Part shown: in pieces, positions 46,005-53,941 of the stretch
Position numbering within the stretch: the stretch's first letter is position 1
Layout: every line of letters begins with the position of its first letter
Program-made: the position numbers and the translations under genes
The notes under the pieces: model-generated
Told to the model about the DNA's origin: nothing
Database searches by the model: none
The model's input: the letters and a program-made list of their open reading frames with translations, nothing else
Assembly: GCF_000429085.1 (NCBI RefSeq)
Contig: NZ_AUBE01000031.1
Location: forward strand, 1-59,865
DNA from: Streptomyces flavidovirens DSM 40150
GTDB lineage: Bacteria > Actinomycetota > Actinomycetes > Streptomycetales > Streptomycetaceae
Reading direction: 5' to 3'
DNA length: 59,865 bases

Positions 46005-47135
46005 TCAGCGGTCCTCCGTGACGCGAAGTGCGTGGCGCTGGAAGAGTCGTGAGATGTCTCGCGCGGTGATGATGCCCATGAGGTGCTGGCCGTCGGTGAC
46101 GAGGATCCGCATGCCGCTGCTCTGGTGGACCTTTTCCAGAACGTCTTCGAGGAAGTCGTCGGGCGCGCATGTGGTGCACTGCGTCAGCGGGGTTGCCACG
46201 TCACGTACGCGCAATGTCTCCCGCTGCGGCGCCGGCGTCTTCGCCAGTTGCGGCAGGTGGACCATGCCGCTGGGGCGTCCTTCGAAGTCGATCAGGGGCA
46301 GGGTGGAGTGGCGGGCCCGCATGGCCACTTCGTCGATGCAGCGTTCCACGGTGAGCCAGTCGGGGCAGGTTTCCACGGGACTCGACATGGCATCGGCTGC
46401 GCGTACCCCGTGCAGGGCTGCGGCCACCCCGGCGTGCCGCCGTTCCGCGTTGGCGACGATCATGATGAAGAAGCCGATGATCATTAGCCAAAGACCGCCG
46501 AAGGCGCCGCGCAGAACGGAGATCCATCCGGCGGCGATCAGCAGGAAACCGAATACCTGCCCACTGCGTGCGGCTGCCCGCTCGGCCCGGTCCCGGTCTC
46601 CGGTACGCCACCACATCAGCGCCTGCACCACACGTCCTCCGTCGAGCGGCGCGGCAGGCAGCAGATTGAACACTCCCAACACGAAGTTCACCCACCCCAG
46701 CCACACCATGACGGCCGCGGGCACCGCCCAGCCAGTCAGCGCGTTCAGACCAAGGCCCGCCCCGAACGCCGCTGCACCGACGACCAGGCTGGTGAGCGGG
46801 CCGCTCACGGCAACGAGGAAGGCTGCGCCGGCCGCGCGCGGCTTTCCCATCGCGGTCATCCCGCCCAGTGCCCAGAGCGTGATGTTCTCAACCGGGATGC
46901 CTTTCTTCCCCGCGGTGATCGCGTGGGCGGCCTCATGAGCCAGCAGGCTTCCGAGCAGCAGCAGGGCACCGGCCAGGCCGGCGACTGTGTATGTGGCGTT
47001 CGACTGTTCCGGAACCCAGGCGGGGAGCGTCTGCCCGCCCAGGCTGTATCCGAAGAACACCACGAGCAGGGGCACGGTCCAGTGGATGCGCAGCGGCACC
47101 CCGAGAACTCGTCCTATCCGTACCGAGCTGTTCAT
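46005..47135 (-). CDS. Site-2 protease (M50) with CBS pair
   Basis: This is a 376-residue membrane protease of the Rip3/SpoIVFB group. After MNSSVRIGRVLGVPLRIHWT come helices with LLAHEAAHAITAGKKGIPVE (HEAAH zinc site), and NLLPAAPLDGGRVVQALMWW gives the third ligand (LDGG). The C-terminal half has two CBS domains: VRAADAMSSPVETCPDWLTV and VRDVATPLTQCTTCAPDDFL, the last ending RILVTDGQHLMGIITARDIS. It cuts within membranes and may be tuned by nucleotides through CBS. GGGAGG lies five bases before ATG 47135. It is the last gene of the nfeD-SPFH-DUF3040-CBS-nhaA run. Broken relatives lie at 8.1-8.7 and 20.3 kb. Confidence 0.94.
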   Translation of the reverse strand: MNSSVRIGRVLGVPLRIHWTVPLLVVFFGYSLGGQTLPAWVPEQSNATYTVAGLAGALLLLGSLLAHEAAHAITAGKKGIPVENITLWALGGMTAMGKPRAAGAAFLVAVSGPLTSLVVGAAAFGAGLGLNALTGWAVPAAVMVWLGWVNFVLGVFNLLPAAPLDGGRVVQALMWWRTGDRDRAERAAARSGQVFGFLLIAAGWISVLRGAFGGLWLMIIGFFIMIVANAERRHAGVAAALHGVRAADAMSSPVETCPDWLTVERCIDEVAMRARHSTLPLIDFEGRPSGMVHLPQLAKTPAPQRETLRVRDVATPLTQCTTCAPDDFLEDVLEKVHQSSGMRILVTDGQHLMGIITARDISRLFQRHALRVTEDR

Positions 47136-47290
47136 CACTGCCTCCCGCGGACTGAAGCAGGCGGTCCCTCACCCGAGCCGATGCGCCCTCCGGGCGTCCC
47201 CGCGACGGACCAGCACGGTGTCCGTCCACTGACAGTCTCCCTCGGTGGGGACAGGCGGCTGAGGGCGTGGCATTCCTTGACATGGATGCG

Positions 47291-48676
47291 TCACCTGTCG
47301 GGTGCGGCTGGGGCGTCGGGGCCACCGTTTTGCTCAGGGCGGCCCGCGTTCGGGCTCTCCCGGTCGGTGCTGTTCTGCGGGCGGGGGGAATCGCCTTGCT
47401 GGTAGATGTCGGGGATGCCATCGGCGTTCTCGTCTAGGGTCTCCTCCTCGTACAGCCGCCGGTACTTGTTGTTCCGCAGCTTCAGCAGCCCACATGCCAG
47501 CAGTGCGGAAGTCAGGGATCCGAGGAGGACGCCTGCCTTGATGCGCTCAAGGTCTGCAGGGTTCGGATAGGCGAGTTCACTGATCAGCAGCGAGACGGTG
47601 AAACCGATGCCGGCCAACATGGCCACGGCGATCACGTCCGGCCAGGCGAGGTCGGGGCTGAGTCGGGCCCGCGTGAAGCGTGCCGCGAGGTAGCAGCCGC
47701 CGAAGATACCCACAACCTTGCCGATGGCCAGGCCCAGTGCCACGCCCAGCGGTTCGGGTCGGCCGACGACGTCGCCCAGGGTGTCGCCGGATACGCTGAC
47801 TCCGGCCGAGAACAGGGCGAACAGCGGAACGGCCACTCCGGCGGAGACCGGACGGACCAGGTGCGCGATCCGCTCGGCCGGACGTCGGCCTCTCTCTCCG
47901 TCCTTCGTCACCCTCAGCAGCAGCCCCATGGCGACTCCTGCCACGGTGGCATGTACGCCGCTGGCGTACGTCAGGCCCCAGATCACCAGTGCCAGCGGTA
48001 GGTACCAGTACCAGCCGTGCACCCGCCTTCGGTCGTGCAAGTGGAAGAACAGACCCAGCCCGAGTACGGCGCCGATGAGGGCCGCCAAGTTGATCGTGTG
48101 GGTGTAGAAGACGGCGATGACGACGATGGCACCGAGGTCGTCGACTACCGCCAGCGTGAGCAGGAAGGCGCGCAGCGCGGAGGGCAGATGGGTGTCGATC
48201 ACCGCGAGTACGCCCAGCGCGAAGGCGATGTCGGTGGCCATGGGGACGGCCCAGCCGTTCCACGTTCCTCCCATGGACGTGGCGACGAGTCCGTAGAGCA
48301 GGGCCGGTACGGCCATGCCGCTTACCGCTGCGACGACGGGCAGTATCGCTGTTCCGGGGTGGCGCAGATCGCCGACCACCAGCTCACGTTTGAGTTCGGC
48401 GCCGGCGACGAAGAAGAAGATCGCCAGTAGCCCGTCGGCTGTCCAGTGGGTCACGGAGAGATCCAGCCCCAGTGCCTCAATGCCGAAGTGGAAGTCCCGC
48501 ACCGACTCGTATGCGCCGCTCAGCGGTGTGTTGGCCCACACCAGCGCCACGGCAGCCGCAGCGAGCAGCACCATGCCACCGACGGTCTCCGTGCGCAGAG
48601 CGTCCGCCACGAACGTGCGCTCCGGCAGCGGGAGACGGCCGAGGAAGGTGCGGGTCTTGCGGTTGCCTCCGGGCAT
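47291..48676 (-). CDS. nhaA: Na+/H+ antiporter NhaA, second intact copy
   Basis: This is a 461-residue NhaA, very similar to the copy at 41463-42776. LPERTFVADALRTETVGGMV, LSVTHWTADGLLAIFFFVAG, ELKRELVVGDLRHPG, GWAVPMATDIAFALGVLAVI, LTLAVVDDLGAIVVIAVFYT, TYASGVHATVAGVAMGLLLR and MLAGIGFTVSLLISELAY are intact. It also has the tail YRRLYEEETLDENADGIPDI with YQ, then a 35-residue Pro/Asn-rich end. GAGAGG stands eight bases before the ATG. It lies 60 bases after the CBS gene and belongs to the leftward run from nfeD. Confidence 0.94.
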   Translation of the reverse strand: MPGGNRKTRTFLGRLPLPERTFVADALRTETVGGMVLLAAAAVALVWANTPLSGAYESVRDFHFGIEALGLDLSVTHWTADGLLAIFFFVAGAELKRELVVGDLRHPGTAILPVVAAVSGMAVPALLYGLVATSMGGTWNGWAVPMATDIAFALGVLAVIDTHLPSALRAFLLTLAVVDDLGAIVVIAVFYTHTINLAALIGAVLGLGLFFHLHDRRRVHGWYWYLPLALVIWGLTYASGVHATVAGVAMGLLLRVTKDGERGRRPAERIAHLVRPVSAGVAVPLFALFSAGVSVSGDTLGDVVGRPEPLGVALGLAIGKVVGIFGGCYLAARFTRARLSPDLAWPDVIAVAMLAGIGFTVSLLISELAYPNPADLERIKAGVLLGSLTSALLACGLLKLRNNKYRRLYEEETLDENADGIPDIYQQGDSPRPQNSTDRESPNAGRPEQNGGPDAPAAPDR

Positions 48677-48736
48677 ACAGCTGGCCTCTCGGTAATCCGG
48701 CAGAGAGTGATGGGATGCTTCCAGCCAGCAGGCTGC

Positions 48737-49195
48737 TCACGCCTGGCGGAGCCGTTCCAGCAGATGGGCGGCCGTGACGACGCCGAGCGCTCGGCCTGGG
48801 CCCCCGGCGCCCCCCTCGACAATGGCGATGAGGGGACTTCGGGTGCGAGTCATCAGTTCTGCGAGCTCGATGGCTGTGCAGTCGGGAGCGGCAGTGGGCA
48901 GGAATGGCCTTCCCACCGGGAGGCATTCGGCGACCTTCCGTCCCGCGAGCGCGTGATACAGGTGATCGGCATGCGGCTCGTCGATCACGTTGGCGAGCAC
49001 GGGGTCTTCCTGCACGTAGCTGGGCACGAGGGCCCTGACCACGTCGGAAGCGGGCAGAATCGCGTAAGGCTGCCCAGCAGGGTCAACAACCAGCAGACCG
49101 GGCAGAGCGTGCTCGATGAACAGTCTCACCGCCTCTGCGGCATCGGCCTCCGTGCTGACTGACACGTATGGCTCTGCGAGGTCACGCGCACGCAT
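48737..49195 (-). CDS. CBS pair protein
   Basis: This 152-residue protein is almost entirely a CBS pair. MRARDLAEPYVSVSTEADAA, EAVRLFIEHALPGLLVVDPA with GQPYAILPASDVVRAL is CBS 1, and RKVAECLPVGRPFLPTAAPD with RSPLIAIVEGGAGGPGRALG VVTAAHLLERL is CBS 2. Stand-alone CBS pairs bind adenine nucleotides and regulate partner enzymes or transporters. The start overlaps the end of the DUF3040 gene by 14 bases, and NhaA follows 60 bases later, so it could be a nucleotide sensor for NhaA or the S2P protease. That role is inferred from position. Confidence 0.85.
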   Translation of the reverse strand: MRARDLAEPYVSVSTEADAAEAVRLFIEHALPGLLVVDPAGQPYAILPASDVVRALVPSYVQEDPVLANVIDEPHADHLYHALAGRKVAECLPVGRPFLPTAAPDCTAIELAELMTRTRSPLIAIVEGGAGGPGRALGVVTAAHLLERLRQA

Positions 49196-49589
49196 GAGGG
49201 CTCGCCCCTTGGGAGTTCGCTTGGCTGTCACCTTTGCCCGGGCAGCGCTGCCCTGGTGCTCCCCCGGACCGTAGACCACGGTGCTGGGTGTATATGGATA
49301 CCGCGGGAGCGAGGCCGTTCGGTGGGACGTGGTTGTCCTCGGCGGAGGGCGGCCTTGTGAAGATCGCCGTGAGGATCATGCCCACCACCGCCAGAATGGC
49401 GAGTGCCACCGCTGCCTTCACGCGCCAGTCGCCCCGTTCGCCGTCGCTGTTACGTTCGTCGGCCTCATCCTGAGCGCCTGGGAACTGGCAGTTCAGTGCG
49501 TCCATCAGCGATGTCAGCTCGGGGTCGTCCCGGGCGAGGCGTCGCTCGATCTCTGCGAGGATGCGCCGGTCGTCCATTGAGGGGTTCAT
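49182..49589 (-). CDS. DUF3040-type small membrane protein
   Basis: This is a 135-residue protein. MNPSMDDRRILAEIERRLAR, DDPELTSLMDALN is the DUF3040 N-terminal helix motif (x-R-x-L-x-x-I-E-x-x-L), and one membrane helix follows (VKAAVALAILAVVGMILTAI). A disordered tail of about 50 residues runs into the start of the next gene. DUF3040 proteins are actinobacterial and of unknown function. AGGTGG precedes the ATG. It lies 66 bases after the SPFH gene. Confidence 0.8.
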   Translation of the reverse strand: MNPSMDDRRILAEIERRLARDDPELTSLMDALNCQFPGAQDEADERNSDGERGDWRVKAAVALAILAVVGMILTAIFTRPPSAEDNHVPPNGLAPAVSIYTQHRGLRSGGAPGQRCPGKGDSQANSQGASPHACA

Positions 49590-49655
49590 ACCGACCACCT
49601 GTGTCCTTGGGCTCTCCCCCCGCAGAGCGCACGACCGCTCGGCGGGGTCTCATGC

Positions 49656-50444
49656 CTATGAGGTGTGGGCTGGGCTCTGCGCTGCGTCGGGGGGCCGGAG
49701 CATGTCGACGAGGCGCAGGATCTCCATGGGCAGCGGGAAGATGAGGGTGGAGTTCCGGTCGCTGGAGATCTCCGACATCGTGGACAGGATCCGCAGGTGC
49801 AGTGCCGCGGGATGGCCCTCCAGCCGCACTGCGGCGTTCGCCAGTGTCTCGGCGGCCTCGAATTCGCCCTTGGCGTGGATGACCTTGGCGCGCCGGTCAC
49901 GCTCGGACTCGGCCTGCCGGGCCATGGCCCTGCGCATGGTCTCGGGCAGCTCGACGTCCTTGACCTCCACCAGGGTTACCTTCACACCCCAGGGGTTAGT
50001 CACATCGTCGATGATCTGCTGGAGCCGCTGGTTGATCTCGTCCCTGTTGACCAGCAGCTCGTCGAGGTCTACTTGTCCGAGGATGCTGCGCAGCGTGGTC
50101 TGAGCGATCTGCGAGGTGCCCTTGATGTGGTCCTCAATTGCCACGACGGACCGGTTCGGGTCGACGACGTTGAAGTACGTCACGGCGTTGACTCGTACGG
50201 TGACGTTGTCCTTGGTGATCACATCTTGCGGTGGGATGTCCATGGTGATGGTCCGCAGGGAGACGCGGACCATGCGGTCGACGACGGGGATGATGAAGAA
50301 CAGTCCCGGCCCTTTGGCGCCGATGATCCTTCCGAGACGGAAGATCACCCCGCGCTCGTACTCGGGCACGATCTTCACGGCGGCCATCAGTAGCAGGAGC
50401 AGGACGGCTGCGCCGACGATGATGCCGATCAGTCCTGAGTTCAT
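49656..50444 (-). CDS. SPFH/stomatin-like (slipin) protein
   Basis: This is a 262-residue protein: one N-terminal helix (GIIVGAAVLLLLLMAAVKIV), then the SPFH domain with YERGVIFRLGRIIGAKGPGL, FFIIPVVDRMVRVSLRTITM, DIPPQDVITKDNVTVRVNAV and TTLRSILGQVDLDELLVNRD. NPWGVKVTLVEVKDVELPET MRRAMARQAESERDRRAKVI is the coiled region, and the end is HLRILSTMSEISSDRNSTLI FPLPMEIL, the slipin signature. It organises membrane microdomains as oligomers. Its start overlaps the nfeD stop by ATGA, the classic NfeD-slipin pair, in which the NfeD protease cuts the slipin tail. Confidence 0.95.
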   Translation of the reverse strand: MNSGLIGIIVGAAVLLLLLMAAVKIVPEYERGVIFRLGRIIGAKGPGLFFIIPVVDRMVRVSLRTITMDIPPQDVITKDNVTVRVNAVTYFNVVDPNRSVVAIEDHIKGTSQIAQTTLRSILGQVDLDELLVNRDEINQRLQQIIDDVTNPWGVKVTLVEVKDVELPETMRRAMARQAESERDRRAKVIHAKGEFEAAETLANAAVRLEGHPAALHLRILSTMSEISSDRNSTLIFPLPMEILRLVDMLRPPDAAQSPAHTS

Positions 50445-51790
50445 GATCCATCTTCCTGTGGGTTGTGGCGGTCTTCCGGGGGCTCGGCGTTTTCGACGAT
50501 CAGGCGCAGGCCGTCGCGATCGACGACGCGAATGTGCTGCCCTTCAGTGACGGGTGACTTACGGCCGAGGACGGTCCACCACGCGCCTTCGAGCAGGACC
50601 TGCCCCGTGCCGCCGTCGACACGACGCACCACGGCTTGGCGGCCCAGCAGTCCCTCGTGTCCGGTCGTCGCGGGAGCGCGGCGGGCACGCCACGCCAGCC
50701 GGCCGGCGAGTACCGAGCCCCCTCCGACCACTACGGCGGTGGGCCACAGCACGGCAGGGTCCACGCCGAGCTCACCGCGGAAGAGCAACACTCCAGCGAG
50801 TACGAGCGACACGGTTCCCCCGGCGGCGAAGATGCCGACACCGGGTGTGAGTACTTCTGCGACGAACAGGGCAGCGGCCAGCCCGAGGAGCAGCAGTCCT
50901 GCGACGTTGAAGGGCAGGACGCTGAGCGCGACGAACCCGAGGACGAGCAGGATCGCGCCCGTGATGCCGGCGAATCCCATGCCGGGGCCGGCAAGCTCGT
51001 AGATCACAGCCAGCGTGCCGATCGACAGAAAGAGGAACGCCAGCTCCGGGCTGGCCAGCAGTTGCCGCAGCTCGCCGAAGAAGCCCAGATGGTGCTCCAC
51101 CACCCGCGCACCAGCCGTCTGCAGAACCACCTGGCGTTCTGCGTCCGCCGGACCGACGGTGACGCGGCGGCCGTCCAACTCGGTGAGCAAAGCATCACGC
51201 GACGGTGCCACCAGGTCGACCACGTCCGTTCGCAGGGCCTCCTGGTCTGACACCGCGGTGCCGTCGCGGACCATGTCCCGGGCGAAATCCGTGTTCCGCC
51301 CGCGCTGCTCCGCGATCGAGACCGCGAATGCGACCGCATCATTGATCACCTTGTCGCTCGCCTCCTCGCCCTGGCCGGACACCGGTGTCCCGGCGCCGAT
51401 GTGGGTTCCGGGCGCCATGGCGGCGACGTGTGCGGACAGCGTGATGTAGGCGCCCGCAGACGCCGCACGTGCCCCGGACGGGGCGACGTACACGATGACC
51501 GGAATACCGGAGGCGAAGACGTCCTTGACGATCTCCCTGGTCGATTGCAGCAGCCCGCCCGGGGTGTCTGTCTCGACCAGCAAAGCAGCGTGCCGCTCCC
51601 GCTCGGCGATGCGCAGCCCTTCCTCAATGTGATCGGCGACCACAGGGGTGATGGTGCCCTCCACCCGCGTCAGCAGCACAGTCGACGACTGGGCCGCACT
51701 CATGGCGGGGGCGGCAAGAAGACAGCCCAGCGTCACAAGGAGGACCTGGATGACCCTCCGGACCAGTGAGCGGAGGCAGCTTCGGGGCAC
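50441..51790 (-). CDS. NfeD family membrane serine protease
   Basis: This is a 449-residue protein. An N-terminal signal (VLLVTLGCLLAAPAMSAAQS) precedes a ClpP-like protease domain outside the membrane: VEGTITPVVADHIEEGLRIA, LLVETDTPGGLLQSTREIVK, and VYVAPSGARAASAGAYITLS where the catalytic Ser is in ASAGA, with Lys in SDKVINDAVAFAVSIAE. A helical membrane part follows (FLFLSIGTLAVIYELAGPGM onward). The C-terminal OB-fold is GLLGRQAVVRRVDGGTGQVL, LEGAWWTVLGRKSPVTEGQH. It cleaves the stomatin encoded next to it. It is first in the leftward run, and two 7-5-7 palindromes lie upstream before the divergent PucR gene. Confidence 0.93.
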   Translation of the reverse strand: MPRSCLRSLVRRVIQVLLVTLGCLLAAPAMSAAQSSTVLLTRVEGTITPVVADHIEEGLRIAERERHAALLVETDTPGGLLQSTREIVKDVFASGIPVIVYVAPSGARAASAGAYITLSAHVAAMAPGTHIGAGTPVSGQGEEASDKVINDAVAFAVSIAEQRGRNTDFARDMVRDGTAVSDQEALRTDVVDLVAPSRDALLTELDGRRVTVGPADAERQVVLQTAGARVVEHHLGFFGELRQLLASPELAFLFLSIGTLAVIYELAGPGMGFAGITGAILLVLGFVALSVLPFNVAGLLLLGLAAALFVAEVLTPGVGIFAAGGTVSLVLAGVLLFRGELGVDPAVLWPTAVVVGGGSVLAGRLAWRARRAPATTGHEGLLGRQAVVRRVDGGTGQVLLEGAWWTVLGRKSPVTEGQHIRVVDRDGLRLIVENAEPPEDRHNPQEDGS

Positions 51791-51832
51791 GGCGCGGTTC
51801 CCCTGTTCGCGTGGGTCCTGGTGGGCGTATTA

Positions 51833-51851
51833 CTCACGGATTACCCGTGAG
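51833..51851. promoter_or_regulatory. Palindrome upstream of nfeD
   Basis: CTCACGG, spacer ATTAC, CCGTGAG: a 7-5-7 dyad about 43 bases before the nfeD start. It is a possible operator or promoter element. Confidence 0.4.
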
Positions 51852-51907
51852 CGCAGGTCGGACGCCTGCCGAGGCCGGCAAAGGACGGCCGTCTCGCACC
51901 CACATAA

Positions 51908-51926
51908 TTTGCCGTAGTGCGGCAAA
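51908..51926. promoter_or_regulatory. Palindrome upstream of the PucR gene
   Basis: TTTGCCG, spacer TAGTG, CGGCAAA: a 7-5-7 dyad ending eight bases before ATG 51935 of the PucR-type regulator. It is well placed for autorepression, though an in-frame ATG start further in is also possible. Confidence 0.45.
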
Positions 51927-51934
51927 ATGGCACC

Positions 51935-53125
51935 ATGCCGATGGGAAAGCGCAGCCCGGGTCCGCATGCAGCCACACCAGGTGCCACGGTGCCCGCACCA
52001 GATACCGCAGCCGCCGCAGAGAACAACCCCCCGACGGTGCATATGGACAGCCACCTGGAGCAGCTCGCCAGCATCTCGGTCAGTAGACAGCGGCTGCCTG
52101 ATGAAGAGCTCGAAGGGCTGAGGCAGCTTGCAGCAGCTGCGGCCGGCCGGGGTATGGCCTTGCGCGTCCTGGTCGCCGAGTACCTTGCCTCGGCCTGCCG
52201 TGTCTGGACGGATCTGCCCGGTTCCCGTCAGGCTCAGAACCTGCAAGATCTGAAGGATGTGGCCTCCGCTCTCATCCGGGCGGTCAGCGATGCGGCGGTG
52301 GCACTGACCGAGGGCTACGAAACCGCTCACCGGGCAGCTGTCCGAGGCGAAGAGGCGACGCGGCGCGAATTCGTCGACGACCTCCTCGAAGGTCGCACCG
52401 ATCTTGGCCGGTTGGCCGAGCGGGCCGAACGGTTCGGCCTCCGGCTGGTCGGCCCGCACAGTGTGGCCGTCGCGCGGGTCATGAACGCCCCCCTTGGGGC
52501 CGGCGATGACACCACCCGCTATGTCGAGGAAGCGTTGACCGCCCGGTTCAGTACGCGGAACGTACTGATCACCACCAAGGACGGCCTGCTGGTGTGCATA
52601 TCCCCCGGCGCGGTGCCGGAGGTCCCTGAGTTCTTCGCCGACAAGGTACGCAACGCTGTCGGCGAGCAGTACCAGATCGCCATCAGCCGGCCCCGGCCCG
52701 GCCCCAGCGGCATCGTCCGCTCCTACCAGGAAGCACGCAGGTCCCTCGACCTCGCCGCCCTCCTCTGCCTGACCACCCCCATCGTGCGCGCCTCGGACCT
52801 GCTCGTCTTCCAGGTCCTCGGCAGGGACCGCGCAGCCATCACCGACCTCGTGGCCACAGTCCTCGGCGGCCTTGAGGAAGCACGAGGCGGGCCCAAGGCA
52901 CTGTTGGAAACCCTGACCGCTTACTTCGCCAGCGGCTGCCTGAACACCACCACGGCGCGCCGACTCGGAGTGAGCGTGCGCACGGTCACCTACCGGCTCA
53001 CTCGCATCCGGCAACTCACCGGCCACGACCCCACGGATCCCGACGAGCGATACATCTTGCAGACCGCCGCGCTCGGTGCTCGTCTTCTTGGCTGGCCGTC
53101 CCGTTCCCTCCAGCCCGCCGACTGA
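51935..53125 (+). CDS. PucR/CdaR-type helix-turn-helix regulator
   Basis: This is a 396-residue regulator. After a flexible Pro/Ala leader comes a helical N-terminal region (LRVLVAEYLASACRVWTDLP, GYETAHRAAVRGEEATRREF VDDLLEGR). A GGDEF-like middle follows (STRNVLITTKDGLLVCISPG, VRNAVGEQYQIAISRPRPGP), then the PucR C-terminal HTH (LETLTAYFASGCLNTTTARR LGVSVRTVTYRLTRIRQLTG). Such proteins control neighbouring catabolic or stress genes, often responding to small metabolites. It is divergent from nfeD, with dyads between. A decayed paralogue is at 20.4-21.3 kb. I start at the first ATG after the palindrome. Confidence 0.9.
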   Translation: MPMGKRSPGPHAATPGATVPAPDTAAAAENNPPTVHMDSHLEQLASISVSRQRLPDEELEGLRQLAAAAAGRGMALRVLVAEYLASACRVWTDLPGSRQAQNLQDLKDVASALIRAVSDAAVALTEGYETAHRAAVRGEEATRREFVDDLLEGRTDLGRLAERAERFGLRLVGPHSVAVARVMNAPLGAGDDTTRYVEEALTARFSTRNVLITTKDGLLVCISPGAVPEVPEFFADKVRNAVGEQYQIAISRPRPGPSGIVRSYQEARRSLDLAALLCLTTPIVRASDLLVFQVLGRDRAAITDLVATVLGGLEEARGGPKALLETLTAYFASGCLNTTTARRLGVSVRTVTYRLTRIRQLTGHDPTDPDERYILQTAALGARLLGWPSRSLQPAD

Positions 53126-53267
53126 TTCCCACCGCGCGAGAAGGGCGCAATCAAGGCCGCCATGGTGAGGCGTCCCCAGGGCTCTGACCCGGGCCACGGG
53201 AGATGTGTTCCGGGAAGGGCAGCGAAGCGCTATCAGCTGCTTCCGAGATACGGCCTCGACAAGTGAC

Positions 53268-53504
53268 TTGAGTGAGCCTACCGGCAAGTACTCGATCCCC
53301 ATGCCCCGCGACATCGCCGAAGCCGCCACGGCCCGCAGCGGTCCGTCCAGGCTGTCCGCCTACGTCGCCGTAGCCCGCCAGATCGAACGCGAAAACCTCA
53401 ACGAACTCATCCAGGTCGCCGAGGCCGAACACGGACCCGTCACCGACGGGGAGATCCAGGCCCGGCCGATGCGGATGACGCGTCCGTGCACGCGGCGCAG
53501 GTAG
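53268..53504 (+). CDS. Antitoxin-like protein (CopG/VapB-type), altered C-terminus
   Basis: KYSIPMPRDIAEAATARSGP, SRLSAYVAVARQIERENLNE LIQVAEAEHGPVTDGEIQAR matches actinobacterial antitoxins usually paired with PIN-domain VapC toxins. The frame then ends in PMRMTRPCTRRR, which does not fit. A natural-looking tail, LARAEEFAATLHERLAPAPS PVATS, lies 80 bases further on, in another frame, to a stop at 53614-53616. A small insertion or rearrangement seems to have split the end. No toxin gene follows. TTG 53268 or ATG 53301 could be the start. Confidence 0.55.
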   Translation: MSEPTGKYSIPMPRDIAEAATARSGPSRLSAYVAVARQIERENLNELIQVAEAEHGPVTDGEIQARPMRMTRPCTRRR

Positions 53505-53894
53505 GCGGTCCGGTGGATCACGTCCCGCACCGTGTCAGCTGGCCCGAGCGGAGGAGTTCGCGGCCACGCTGCACGAGCGTCTGGCGCCAGCACCCTCGCC
53601 CGTGGCGACGTCGTAAGCGGTCCTCACAAGCGGAGCAGGTCCGCATGCCCCCCGTGAACGGTGGCAGATACGCCGCTCCTCGTAGCGGAGCGGATGGGCG
53701 ACGGGCTCGGCATGTGGTGGAGACCGCGCTGTCCGAGCCGTCGGGCAGACTCACCTAACTGATGGTTTTCAGAATGAGTTCTGCGAAATGCCCGTTACGT
53801 GTATGTCATCCGAGCCGATCATCAGGGGCACCCGTCACACAGGAGCGGGGGCGAGGCTGTGAGCGACGGGGGCCAGCAGGGCCGCCGGGCCCGG
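53505..53894. other. Displaced antitoxin tail and otherwise empty sequence
   Basis: The stretch holds the displaced antitoxin tail (about 53539-53616). The remainder up to the NHL-gene terminator shows no gene. No VapC-type toxin was found on either strand. Confidence 0.4.
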
Positions 53895-53934
53895 CCCATG
53901 AAGGGCCCCGCTGGTTTGCGGGGCCCTTCATGGG
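53895..53934 (-). terminator. Terminator of the NHL protein gene
   Basis: CCCATGAAGGGCCCCGC, loop TGGTTT, GCGGGGCCCTTCATGGG: a perfect 17-base stem beginning seven bases after the stop of the leftward NHL gene. Confidence 0.92.
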
Positions 53935-53941
53935 CCGACGC

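Noticed and set aside
51830..53329. A minus-strand frame of 499 codons opposite the PucR gene
   Set aside because: The translation shows no domain, and the plus strand encodes a complete regulator with a helix-turn-helix.
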